From: Bryobacterales bacterium
Lineage (GTDB): Bacteria > Acidobacteriota > Terriglobia > Bryobacterales > Bryobacteraceae
DNA length: 64,000 nucleotides
Reading direction: 5' to 3'
Assembly: GCA_003170295.1 (NCBI GenBank)
Contig: PNAJ01000114.1
Span: 1-64,000 of the forward strand
Of the stretch, positions 25,280 through 32,758 are shown piece after piece (within the stretch, counting starts at the first letter, position 1; every line of letters begins with the position of its first letter). The translations under genes and the position numbers were made by a program. The notes below the pieces were generated by a model. The model saw nothing but the letters and a program-made list of their open reading frames with translations, ran no database searches and was not told the origin of the DNA.

Positions 25280-26203
25280 TCATCCGCACAAAATTGTCTT
25301 TACGCTCCCGACGCTAACATTCCGTCCGGAAACAACCACCACCGCGGGCTCCGAGCATCGAATTTTCCCACTAATACAAGCCGCAATCGTGACCGCCGCA
25401 GTAGGCTCAATCAAATACTGATCATGTTCGACCATCCAACGCACGCCGTCCAAAATCTCAACCTCGCTCACAAGGGCGACCTCATCCACCAGAGGTTGCA
25501 ACACCGGAAATGTGCGAGCCCCAATGCCTCCCTCGACTCCCCCCGCCATCGTCTCGACCGCTGGCAGCTTCGTAATCGCATGCCCCGCATCGAGCGACAT
25601 TTTCAAGGCAGGCGACAAAACATGCTGGCATCCGATAATCGTCGCGTCCGGCAACCGATGCTTGGCCCAAACCGCGAACCCCGCCGACAATCCTCCGCCG
25701 CCCACCGGCAAAACAAACACCCGAGCATCCGGCGAGTCCTCCAAAACTTCCATCGCAACAGTCCCGCCATTCGCCGCCATCACCGCATCGTCGTCAAATG
25801 CCGATAAAAAATATTTCCCTTCCCGAGCCGCAATCTCCAAAGCCCAATCCTGCGTATCATCGTAGCCGTCAAACTCGGAAACCCGCACATCCGCGCCCAT
25901 TCGCACCATCGCATCGAGCTTCGATCGATCCACAGACCGAGGCACGCAAATCGTAGCCCCGCGCTTCACATACGCGACCCCCTTCCCGTGATTCCCCGCC
26001 GAGCAAGTAATGACCTGTTCGTTCAACTTTGAAATCGCAAACATTGCCCCGCGAATCTTGAACGACCCCGTCAATTGCAGCGACTCCAGCTTCAACCAAA
26101 CCGGCACACCCAACAAATCCGAAAGCCCCGAAGAATACTCTACCGGAGTCCGCCGAACCCGCCCCCGCAAATACTCCGCCGCCTCAAAAATAAGCTCAAT
26201 CAT
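25280..26203 (-). CDS. PLP-dependent threonine/serine dehydratase-like enzyme
   Basis: 307 residues, tryptophan-synthase-beta fold. The PLP lysine is K49 in LTGSFKIRGA; CSAGNHGKGVAYV and the phosphate-binding loop VGGGGLSAG (~170) are standard. It has no C-terminal ACT-type regulatory domain, so it resembles catabolic threonine dehydratases or serine/threonine/hydroxyaspartate dehydratases. The usual product is a 2-oxo acid plus ammonia. It lies between the cyclodeaminase-like gene and the amidohydrolase gene on the same strand, with REP elements in both gaps. Confidence 0.88.
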   Translation of the reverse strand: MIELIFEAAEYLRGRVRRTPVEYSSGLSDLLGVPVWLKLESLQLTGSFKIRGAMFAISKLNEQVITCSAGNHGKGVAYVKRGATICVPRSVDRSKLDAMVRMGADVRVSEFDGYDDTQDWALEIAAREGKYFLSAFDDDAVMAANGGTVAMEVLEDSPDARVFVLPVGGGGLSAGFAVWAKHRLPDATIIGCQHVLSPALKMSLDAGHAITKLPAVETMAGGVEGGIGARTFPVLQPLVDEVALVSEVEILDGVRWMVEHDQYLIEPTAAVTIAACISGKIRCSEPAVVVVSGRNVSVGSVKTILCG

Positions 26204-26221
26204 AAGAGTTTTTGTGTATTG

Positions 26222-26264
26222 GGTGGCGCGAGCTTTAGCTTGCAGCGTCGGCTTCAGCCGACGA
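26222..26264 (+). repeat. REP-E palindromic repeat, copy 2
   Basis: GGTGGCGCGAGCTTTAGCTT, then a perfect hairpin CGTCGGCT-TC-AGCCGACG. Same orientation as 25215-25259, 1007 nt away, so the dehydratase gene is flanked by direct copies. Confidence 0.75.
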
Positions 26265-26278
26265 CCAAATCCGAACTT

Positions 26279-27895
26279 TCACCGCCCCTTCTGATAAACC
26301 ACCTTCCCCCCAACAATCGTATACTCCACCTCAGTCTGCAAAATCTGATCGTCCGCGATAGTCAAAATATCCCGAGACAAAACCGCAATATCCCCAAGCT
26401 TCCCAACTTGAAGCGTCCCCTTCAACCCCTCCTCAAAAGCCCCATAAGCATTCTCGACGGTATACGACCTCAGCGCCTCCATCCGAGACATCTTCTGCGC
26501 AGGATAAAACGTACTCCCATCTTTCAGCCGCCGCGTGACGCTGGCGTAGTACGATTCAATCGGACTAACATCCTCCACCGGCGCATCCGTCCCATTGCCC
26601 ACATGCGCCCCGCTCTTCATGAGACTCTGCCACACATAAGCCCCGCCTTCCGCCCTCTTCGGACCCAGCCGCGGCAGCACCATCGGAGCATCGGAAGTGC
26701 AATGAATCCCCTGCATCGCCGCAAACACTCCCAGCTTCGCGAAACGCGGAATATCGGCCGGATCGATATGCTGCGCGTGCTCGATTCTCCACCGCAGATC
26801 GCGTTTCCCCGCCAGGACTTTTTCATAAACATTCAACACTTCCCGATTCGCCCGATCCCCAATCGCATGCACGCACAGTTGATACCCATTCGCAAGCGCA
26901 AGTTTTGCTGTCTGTTCAATCTCCTCCGGCGTCTCGGTCGCCAGCCCACTGGTAGAAGGCAAATCCGAATAAGGCTCCAGCAGCCAAGCCCCTCGCGATC
27001 CCAACGCCCCATCGATATGCTTCTTGATCCCGCGAACTGTCACGTGATTGTCGCCATACCCGATGGCACGAATCTTCGCCGCATCCCTCGCAATCAACGG
27101 ATTCGGCACCATCAACATCACCCACATCCGCAAAGGCAGCGTGCCCGCATCCGCACGCCTCTTCAGCAGATCGATTACATCCACCGGCGACCCCGCGTCC
27201 TGAAACGATGTAATCCCCTTCGCAATACATTCCTCAGCCGCCAGGTCGACTGCCTTTTCATCCTGCCCGTCTCTCCGGACGGTCACCAGCCTCTGCGCCC
27301 TCTCGTTCAGCAGCCCGATGGGATTCCCCGCCGCATCCTTAGTAATCTCCCCGCCCGGCGGATTCGGCGTGTCCCGAGTGATCCCCGCCGTCTTTAGTGC
27401 AGCATTGTTCACGAAGGCCGCATGTCCGCTCGCATGCGTCAGAAATACAGGGTTATTCGGCGAAACCGCGTTCAACGTCGCATTTACTGGAAACCCGTTC
27501 ACATTCGGTACCGGCCGCGCATCCCACTTTTCCTGATGCCATCCTCGTCCGACAATCCACTCGCCCGGCTTCGCCTCCTTCGCCGCCGCAGCCACCATCG
27601 CGACGATTTGGTCCCAGCTTTTCGCGTCGCGCAAATTCAACATCATCTTCGATTGGCCGATGCCCATGAAATGCCCATGACCCTCGATGAATCCAGGAAT
27701 CGCCAATTTTCCGCCTAAATCAATAACTTTCGTCGTAGGCTGGATCTCGCGTGCAATCTGCGCATTGGAACCTACAGCGACAATTTTTCCGGCCGTAATC
27801 GCAATCGCTTCCGCTTGCGGCTTCGCCGCATCCAGCGTCACGATTTTTCCGTTGCGCAGAACTAAATCCGCGCACAACATTAATAGAGGAATCAT
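26279..27895 (-). CDS. amidohydrolase, YtcJ-like
   Basis: 538 residues. The N-terminal composite beta domain (ADLVLRNGKIVTLDA...AIAITAGKIVAVGSN) is typical of amidohydrolase-3 enzymes. GFIEGHGHFMGIG carries the first metal-binding HxH, HAIGDRANREVLNVY and RIEHAQHIDP carry later metal histidines, and GTDAPVEDVSP the last aspartate. It is a metal-dependent hydrolase of C-N or similar bonds. A short hydrophobic N-terminus (MIPLLMLCADLVL) could be a signal, but the beta strand begins within it. It overlaps the preceding aminotransferase gene by 4 nt, so co-translation is likely. Confidence 0.88.
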   Translation of the reverse strand: MIPLLMLCADLVLRNGKIVTLDAAKPQAEAIAITAGKIVAVGSNAQIAREIQPTTKVIDLGGKLAIPGFIEGHGHFMGIGQSKMMLNLRDAKSWDQIVAMVAAAAKEAKPGEWIVGRGWHQEKWDARPVPNVNGFPVNATLNAVSPNNPVFLTHASGHAAFVNNAALKTAGITRDTPNPPGGEITKDAAGNPIGLLNERAQRLVTVRRDGQDEKAVDLAAEECIAKGITSFQDAGSPVDVIDLLKRRADAGTLPLRMWVMLMVPNPLIARDAAKIRAIGYGDNHVTVRGIKKHIDGALGSRGAWLLEPYSDLPSTSGLATETPEEIEQTAKLALANGYQLCVHAIGDRANREVLNVYEKVLAGKRDLRWRIEHAQHIDPADIPRFAKLGVFAAMQGIHCTSDAPMVLPRLGPKRAEGGAYVWQSLMKSGAHVGNGTDAPVEDVSPIESYYASVTRRLKDGSTFYPAQKMSRMEALRSYTVENAYGAFEEGLKGTLQVGKLGDIAVLSRDILTIADDQILQTEVEYTIVGGKVVYQKGR

Positions 27896-28968
27896 AATTC
27901 GTCCAATGCGAGGCCTAGCCTCCGCAGTCCTTCTTCGAGGGGTTCTAATTCTCCGCCGATTCCGATTCGAAAATGGTTCGGCATGTCGAAAAACCTGCCC
28001 GGCACCACCGTCGTTTCATGCTTTGTTCTCAACAGATCACACATTCGATCGACGCTTCCACGCTTCAGGCGCGGAAACACAATGGTACCGAATGGAGGAC
28101 GAAAAACCTCGAGGTCTTCGCGGCTATCGAGAAACTTCCATAACGCTGCGCGGTTCAGGTCCAACCTTGCGCGCACATTTTTCGCGATGCGCGGCAGCTC
28201 GCCGAGCGCAATCACACTCGCCAATTCGGCCATGTGCGCGGGGATATTTCCAAATACATCATTTAGATGCCACATCCGCTCGGCAAGCGCGGGCTCGGCG
28301 AGAATCCATCCGCAGCGCAGCCCGCTCAACCCATAAACCTTTGTCAAACTCGACGTTACGATGAATTGGTCCCCCAAAAGCCCCGCCGAACGTGGCTTTT
28401 GCTCGAACGCGGCGTCCAGATATACTTCGTCGACCAGAACCGGCACTCCGAGGTTTCCAAGCTCCTTCACGGTGGCTTCATCGATCAACGCGCTGGTCGG
28501 ATTATGGAGATTGGAGACCACAATCAGCTTTGTAGCCGGCGTTAACGAGGCCTTAATTGACCTTAAATCGATAGAAAACGTGCTTTCTGAGCGCTTAAAT
28601 CGCCTTATTTTCGCACCAATCTGCAATGCCACATCGACGATTAATTCATACGTCGGATGCTCGATCAGCACTTCATCGCCCGGTTTCAGCACCGCTGCCA
28701 TCGCGAGATAGTTCGCCATCGACGTTCCCGTCGCCGCAACGATTCGATTTGCCGCAACACCGCAGTGTTTCGCGAGCGCGTTCTGCAGCGGTTCGAATCC
28801 GTAATAGCTCGGGCCGCTGATTTCGAGGTCGTCGATCTTCACCGGCAGATCGCGCAGCTTCCAATGCGCGAGACCACTTGTTGCCAGGTTGTATCGGGCA
28901 TGGGATCGGCGCTTGGCCCACGGCATGTACTGAGTGCTCAATTTTTCTCTTCCATAGACGTCGCGCAC
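27892..28968 (-). CDS. PLP-dependent aminotransferase, class I/II (second)
   Basis: 358 residues from the GTG at 28968; a TTG at 28941 with GGAAGAG upstream is a good alternative. Motifs: GPSYYGFEPLQNALAKHCG, ATGTSMANYLAM, EHPTYELIVDVA, SNLHNPTSALID, DEVYLDAAF, Schiff-base lysine in SSLTKVYGLSGLRCGW (~209). The usual SNPNNPTG reads SNLHNPTS, still containing the Asn that contacts PLP. Only moderately similar to the aminotransferase at 22987-24111, so not a recent duplicate. It is translationally coupled to the amidohydrolase downstream. Confidence 0.87.
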   Translation of the reverse strand: MRDVYGREKLSTQYMPWAKRRSHARYNLATSGLAHWKLRDLPVKIDDLEISGPSYYGFEPLQNALAKHCGVAANRIVAATGTSMANYLAMAAVLKPGDEVLIEHPTYELIVDVALQIGAKIRRFKRSESTFSIDLRSIKASLTPATKLIVVSNLHNPTSALIDEATVKELGNLGVPVLVDEVYLDAAFEQKPRSAGLLGDQFIVTSSLTKVYGLSGLRCGWILAEPALAERMWHLNDVFGNIPAHMAELASVIALGELPRIAKNVRARLDLNRAALWKFLDSREDLEVFRPPFGTIVFPRLKRGSVDRMCDLLRTKHETTVVPGRFFDMPNHFRIGIGGELEPLEEGLRRLGLALDEL

Positions 28969-28997
28969 AACGCAGCGGGCCGCGATTAATTTCTATC

Positions 28998-30302
28998 CTA
29001 TAGTGGGCGCGGCCCGCGCTGTGCGCTCCAGAGAAAATAGACTGGCACACCGGTGAGGAGAATTGCCAGTCCGATGGCGCTGTTGGCGGGATATTTTGCG
29101 ATCGTGCTCAGCACCACTGCGAAGCTGGACGCGATGAAGAAGATCGTCGTGAAAGGATGGCCGGGCGCGCGAAAGCCTTGGGAGGCGGGCTCGCGGCGGC
29201 GCAGGATCAACAACGCGACGCCGGTCATGCCGAAGGAAATGAAATCGACCGAGATGACGTAATTGAGAATCTGCTCATAGCGGCCGGATAAGGCGATGAT
29301 CACCGCGACCACTCCTTGGAGCGCGATGGCGACCACCGGTGCGGCGGTCCGCGGATCGAGCCATGCGACGCTTGAGAAAAACAGTCCGTCCTTCGCCATC
29401 GCGAAGTAGACGCGCGGCGCGGTGAGCATGCCCTGGCTCAAGAATCCGAGCGTCGAGATCGCGATGCCCAATGCGATGAAGGTGGCTCCGCGTTCGCCCA
29501 GTGCCGCGCGCATCACGGACGATGCGGGAGTCTTCGTTGCCGCGAGTCCATCCGCGCCGAGCACGCGCAGGCAGACGAATGTCACGGACATATATAAAAC
29601 GATGACGGCGACGACGCCGATGAGCAGCGCCCGGGGCAAATCGCGCGACGGATCTTTCATTTCGCCCGCAACGAAGCTCGATGTTTGCCAGCCTCCGTAT
29701 GCGAACAGTACTGGGGTCATGGCGGCTCCGAAGGCGGTTATCGAGATCGGTCGATCGAGTAATGCGGTGGATTGTGTCACGGGCCGAATGAGTGAAAAGC
29801 CAGCCAGAACCAGCGCGGCGATGGCGACGATTTTCAGGATCATGAGCGCGCTCTGCACCGTCGATCCGGCGCGGACTCCGAAACAGTTCACGATGGTGAG
29901 CAACGCCAGCGCGGTAGCGGCGACAGCGCCCTCGGAAATTGGAGTGTGGGTGATTTCGAGAAAGTATCGCGAGAAGGTGACAGCGACAGCGGCCATGCCT
30001 CCGGTCTGCGTGACGAGAAGCAGCACCCATCCATAGACGAACGCCACCGAGGGATGGAACGCTTCGCGCAGATACGCGTATTGCCCGCCCACTTGCGGAC
30101 GTCGCGCGGCGAGCTCGGCGTAAACGAAGGCTCCGGCAAGCGCGACCGCTCCTCCGGCAGCCCATGCGCCTAGGATGAGAAACGGTGTGTGGACTTGCTG
30201 CGCGACGACGTAGGGATTGATGAAGATGCCTGAGCCGACTATGCCTCCCATTACGAGCATCACGGCGTCGAACAGTCCCAGTCGGCGGAGGAGGCTCGGC
30301 AT
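28998..30302 (-). CDS. APC-superfamily amino acid permease
   Basis: 434 residues with about 12 hydrophobic segments. The first helix carries the APC signature VMGGIVGSGIFINP, and the second the ARRPQVGGQYAYLREAF loop. This fits the amino acid-polyamine-organocation family of secondary carriers in the inner membrane. It is the first gene of the minus-strand set (permease, aminotransferase, amidohydrolase, dehydratase, cyclodeaminase-like, aminotransferase), which suggests uptake and breakdown of an amino acid or derivative. Confidence 0.9.
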   Translation of the reverse strand: MPSLLRRLGLFDAVMLVMGGIVGSGIFINPYVVAQQVHTPFLILGAWAAGGAVALAGAFVYAELAARRPQVGGQYAYLREAFHPSVAFVYGWVLLLVTQTGGMAAVAVTFSRYFLEITHTPISEGAVAATALALLTIVNCFGVRAGSTVQSALMILKIVAIAALVLAGFSLIRPVTQSTALLDRPISITAFGAAMTPVLFAYGGWQTSSFVAGEMKDPSRDLPRALLIGVVAVIVLYMSVTFVCLRVLGADGLAATKTPASSVMRAALGERGATFIALGIAISTLGFLSQGMLTAPRVYFAMAKDGLFFSSVAWLDPRTAAPVVAIALQGVVAVIIALSGRYEQILNYVISVDFISFGMTGVALLILRRREPASQGFRAPGHPFTTIFFIASSFAVVLSTIAKYPANSAIGLAILLTGVPVYFLWSAQRGPRPL

Positions 30303-30310
30303 CAGTTTAT

Positions 30311-30859
30311 TTAAGCATGTTGGGCCTTGTGGGGCAGATTGTTAATCTGCGGCCGATTGTCAATCGGCCAAGCGCTCGACCACTGGAACTCTTCCGGCGT
30401 TGCGGCCAGACCGGCGCGCACTGGGTTCATCTCGATGTAGCGCGCGATTCGCTTGAACTCTAATTCATTGCGCACCAGCTGATTATAGCTTTCGTCCTGC
30501 CAGAACGATCTCCCGGTGAGGCCCAGAATCCGATTGCCCTCCCGCGCGGTGAATCGCTTAAGCGACTGCATCAACCTGGAAACCGGCACACGCGGCGTAA
30601 TCAACAGGTGAACATGGTTGGGCATGACAACGAAGTTGTGCAGTTGGTAGGGGCCACCGTTCCGGTTGCGCACCGCGTCCACGACTATGTTGGCGACTAC
30701 GGGTTGGCGAAGGTACAACGGACCGGTGCGCGCGTTGTCGAGCGGACGATCCATAGCGAGGAAGGCTTCTCCTGAGGTCGTTTGGGAATCGAAACAGCGG
30801 CCTGACGGGAGAGTGCCGGCAAGACGCCATGTGATAGTGGCGAATATGGGGGAGGATTC
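30311..30859 (-). CDS. RAYT: REP-associated tyrosine transposase (Y1/IS200-like), 5' end eroded
   Basis: The open frame from 30859 reads ...IFATITWRLAGTLPSG...AFLAMDRPLDNARTGPLYLR, then NFVVMPNHVHLLITP (HUH motif, two metal-binding histidines), GRSFWQDESYNQLVRN and ARYIEMNPVRAGLAATPEEF. This is the single-domain transposase family that moves or maintains REP palindromes. The conserved TWRLAGTLP strand lies upstream of the first in-frame ATG (30754). An in-frame TGA sits at 30860-30862, so the native start is missing or non-standard. The last ~14 codons run through the left REP hairpins, so the original stop was also altered. It may therefore be inactive. Confidence 0.85.
   Translation of the reverse strand, partial: ESSPIFATITWRLAGTLPSGRCFDSQTTSGEAFLAMDRPLDNARTGPLYLRQPVVANIVVDAVRNRNGGPYQLHNFVVMPNHVHLLITPRVPVSRLMQSLKRFTAREGNRILGLTGRSFWQDESYNQLVRNELEFKRIARYIEMNPVRAGLAATPEEFQWSSAWPIDNRPQINNLPHKAQHA
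30327..30369. repeat. left REP end of the RAYT element
   Basis: TTGTGGG, then two adjacent perfect hairpins: GCAGATT-GTT-AATCTGC (30334-30350) and GGCCGATT-GTC-AATCGGCC (30351-30369). Inverted counterpart of 30885-30929, with compensatory base changes in the stems. Confidence 0.9.
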
Positions 30860-30866
30860 TCAGATG

Positions 30867-30929
30867 TCCGGGCTGCGCCCGGATGGACCGATTGACAATC
30901 GGTCCGCAGGTTGGCAACCTGCCCCACAA
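30867..30929. repeat. right REP end of the RAYT element
   Basis: Three hairpins in a row: TCCGGGC-TGC-GCCCGGA (30867-30883), GGACCGATT-GAC-AATCGGTCC (30885-30905) and GCAGGTT-GGC-AACCTGC (30906-30922), ending CCCACAA. The last two mirror the left end at 30327-30369 in inverted orientation. Confidence 0.9.
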
Positions 30930-30945
30930 AATGCGTCTGAGATAC

Positions 30946-32112
30946 CTATGGACGCCAGTTCTCTCCGTGGCCGTCCTGCGTTGTGTCGAGCCGGAAGTAT
31001 TGCACATTACCGCAATAATCGCAGATGAGGAGCAGGGGAATTCCAACCTTAGGCACGCCGAGATCTCTTGCCCCCACGTACTTCAAGGTTGCGTAACGAT
31101 CTCGCGCGGGATAGGACTGATCCTCCGGCTTCCTCCGCTCTTCGACTGGAGGAAACGTCGGCTCCACTGGATTGCCTTGGATATGGGCCCGGTTGTGTGC
31201 GGGGCGGTAGTGCCCTTCTGCGCAATACAAACAGCGTTGTGGGACTTCCAGGTCTAGCACACGACCTCCTGCTTCAATTCTTTCTGCGGTTCGTTGAACG
31301 CGGCCTAGAAGCGACGCGGCGCTTTCGATCCGATCCAAGGGATTCCGGCGCACGGTCTTTGCGACCAGGTCATCAACAAGCGCGAACTGAGGGTGCGACG
31401 GCAATAGGTGGGCCAGCTTTCTTGTCGGATCATTACCGTATTCCTCTTCGTTTCCGTCATAGACTTCCTTTGTGAAGAGGAAGTAGAGAACCTTTCCGAG
31501 CGAGTAAACGTCAGCGACCGGCAGCGGAGGATTACCGCTAATCTTAGGCCCACGCAGTTCCGGAGCGCAGTAGTACATCGAGCCGCGCGGGCCCTCTTTA
31601 GTCATGCTGACCTGTTTGTCTTCGATGAAGCAGATACCCCAGTCGCCCACGACAGGAACTCCGTTTTTCAATAGGATATTTTCCGGCTTAAGGTCAAGAT
31701 GGTAGATCGGTTGGTTTTGGGCCTGCGCCTGCGCCACCACGGCGACGATTTGCTCGAAAAACCGAAGTCCGGCGGCTGGGCTGCCGAAAGTCGGTCCGTT
31801 CTCCAAAGAACCGCCGGGGCAAAATTCTGTTATCAAGAAGGGCTTGCCCTTTGGCGTCCGGCCATGTTCCAGCACCTTCAAGACATTCGGATGATCTAGG
31901 ACCATACATGCTCGGATCTCGCGTTCGAAGTAGTCCGCGCGACTCGGATTTTTCAGGCGCTTTAGAACGTACTCTTCAGGGCCCGACTCGCCCGCGCGTC
32001 GGACCACAAAGGTATGGGCCTGTCCGCCCTCAGGCAAGTCGCGCACCCACGTCCACTCCGGGGGAAAATCGCCCATCTGTTTGAGGCTCCTATGAAGCAT
32101 TCTATTCGTCAA
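30946..32112 (-). CDS. serine/threonine protein kinase with C-terminal zinc-ribbon region
   Basis: 388 residues. Kinase domain ~20-290: ATP-site lysine K51 (YVLKRLK), helix-C glutamate in FEREIRAC, catalytic loop HLDLKPENILL (~136), and APE as CAPELRG. The Mg-binding DFG is DWG here, which keeps the aspartate. The glycine-rich loop (EGGQAHTFVV) is atypical but related forms are active. The last ~100 residues carry CLYC (~290) and CDYCGN (~361), two CxxC pairs expected to bind one zinc. There is no membrane helix, so it is cytosolic, unlike most bacterial PknB-type kinases. The gene ends 17 nt from the REP element. Confidence 0.88.
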   Translation of the reverse strand: MTNRMLHRSLKQMGDFPPEWTWVRDLPEGGQAHTFVVRRAGESGPEEYVLKRLKNPSRADYFEREIRACMVLDHPNVLKVLEHGRTPKGKPFLITEFCPGGSLENGPTFGSPAAGLRFFEQIVAVVAQAQAQNQPIYHLDLKPENILLKNGVPVVGDWGICFIEDKQVSMTKEGPRGSMYYCAPELRGPKISGNPPLPVADVYSLGKVLYFLFTKEVYDGNEEEYGNDPTRKLAHLLPSHPQFALVDDLVAKTVRRNPLDRIESAASLLGRVQRTAERIEAGGRVLDLEVPQRCLYCAEGHYRPAHNRAHIQGNPVEPTFPPVEERRKPEDQSYPARDRYATLKYVGARDLGVPKVGIPLLLICDYCGNVQYFRLDTTQDGHGENWRP

Positions 32113-32208
32113 AGGCGACAGGTTGCACGCATACCCAGCCTAAGACCTCGGCAATGTCATGCGAAAATAGAACTGAGAATGATCACTGCCCGCGCCTACG
32201 ATACTCAC

Positions 32209-32745
32209 ATGGACCGGCTTTTTGAGCGGATCAAACGGCTTCATGCCGCGCTTGATTCGGCGGGAATTGAGTATCGCGTAGTGGGAGGGCTTGCGGTTTT
32301 TTTTCAGGTTTCCCTGCGGCGGCCCGGGCGCGGGCGTTCTACTGAGGATGTCGATATTGCGGTTGACCGGAAGGAACTGGAGCGGATCGCGGAGGCGGTT
32401 GAGAAGTTTGGGTTTCGGTATCGGCATGTCGCTGGGATCGACATGCTGGTCGAAGCGGAGGTGCCTCGGGCTAGCACGGCTGTGCACATGGTGTTCGTGA
32501 ATGAGAAGGTCCGGGCGGAGTATCTGGAGCCTGTGCCTGGGTTTTCGGAGCCTACTCGGACGGAAGAGGGGATTTTGCTGGCTCCGGTGGCGGATCTGGT
32601 GAAGATGAAGCTTACGAGTTTTCGGATGAAGGATCAGCTTCATTTGAAGGATCTCGACTCGGCCCGGTTGATTACCGCGGAGATTGAGGCGTCGCTGGCG
32701 GAACCGTTGCGGACACGGCTGGCTGAGGTTCGGGCGGCTCAGTAA
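32209..32745 (+). CDS. nucleotidyltransferase-fold protein
   Basis: 178 residues from ATG 32209; ATG 32179 is an alternative. The start of a nucleotidyltransferase fold is visible: YRVVGGLAVFFQVS (~25) followed by STEDVDIAVDR, with the conserved GG and the DxD-type acidic pair. The C-terminal part (LLAPVADLVKMKLTSFRMKDQLHLKDL) matches the region seen in AbiEii-like and related minimal nucleotidyltransferases. Those can act as toxins or antitoxins, but no partner gene is present. Short non-coding stretch 32113-32208 precedes it, opposite the kinase gene. Confidence 0.75.
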   Translation: MDRLFERIKRLHAALDSAGIEYRVVGGLAVFFQVSLRRPGRGRSTEDVDIAVDRKELERIAEAVEKFGFRYRHVAGIDMLVEAEVPRASTAVHMVFVNEKVRAEYLEPVPGFSEPTRTEEGILLAPVADLVKMKLTSFRMKDQLHLKDLDSARLITAEIEASLAEPLRTRLAEVRAAQ

Positions 32746-32758
32746 ACAGGACGCGCAA

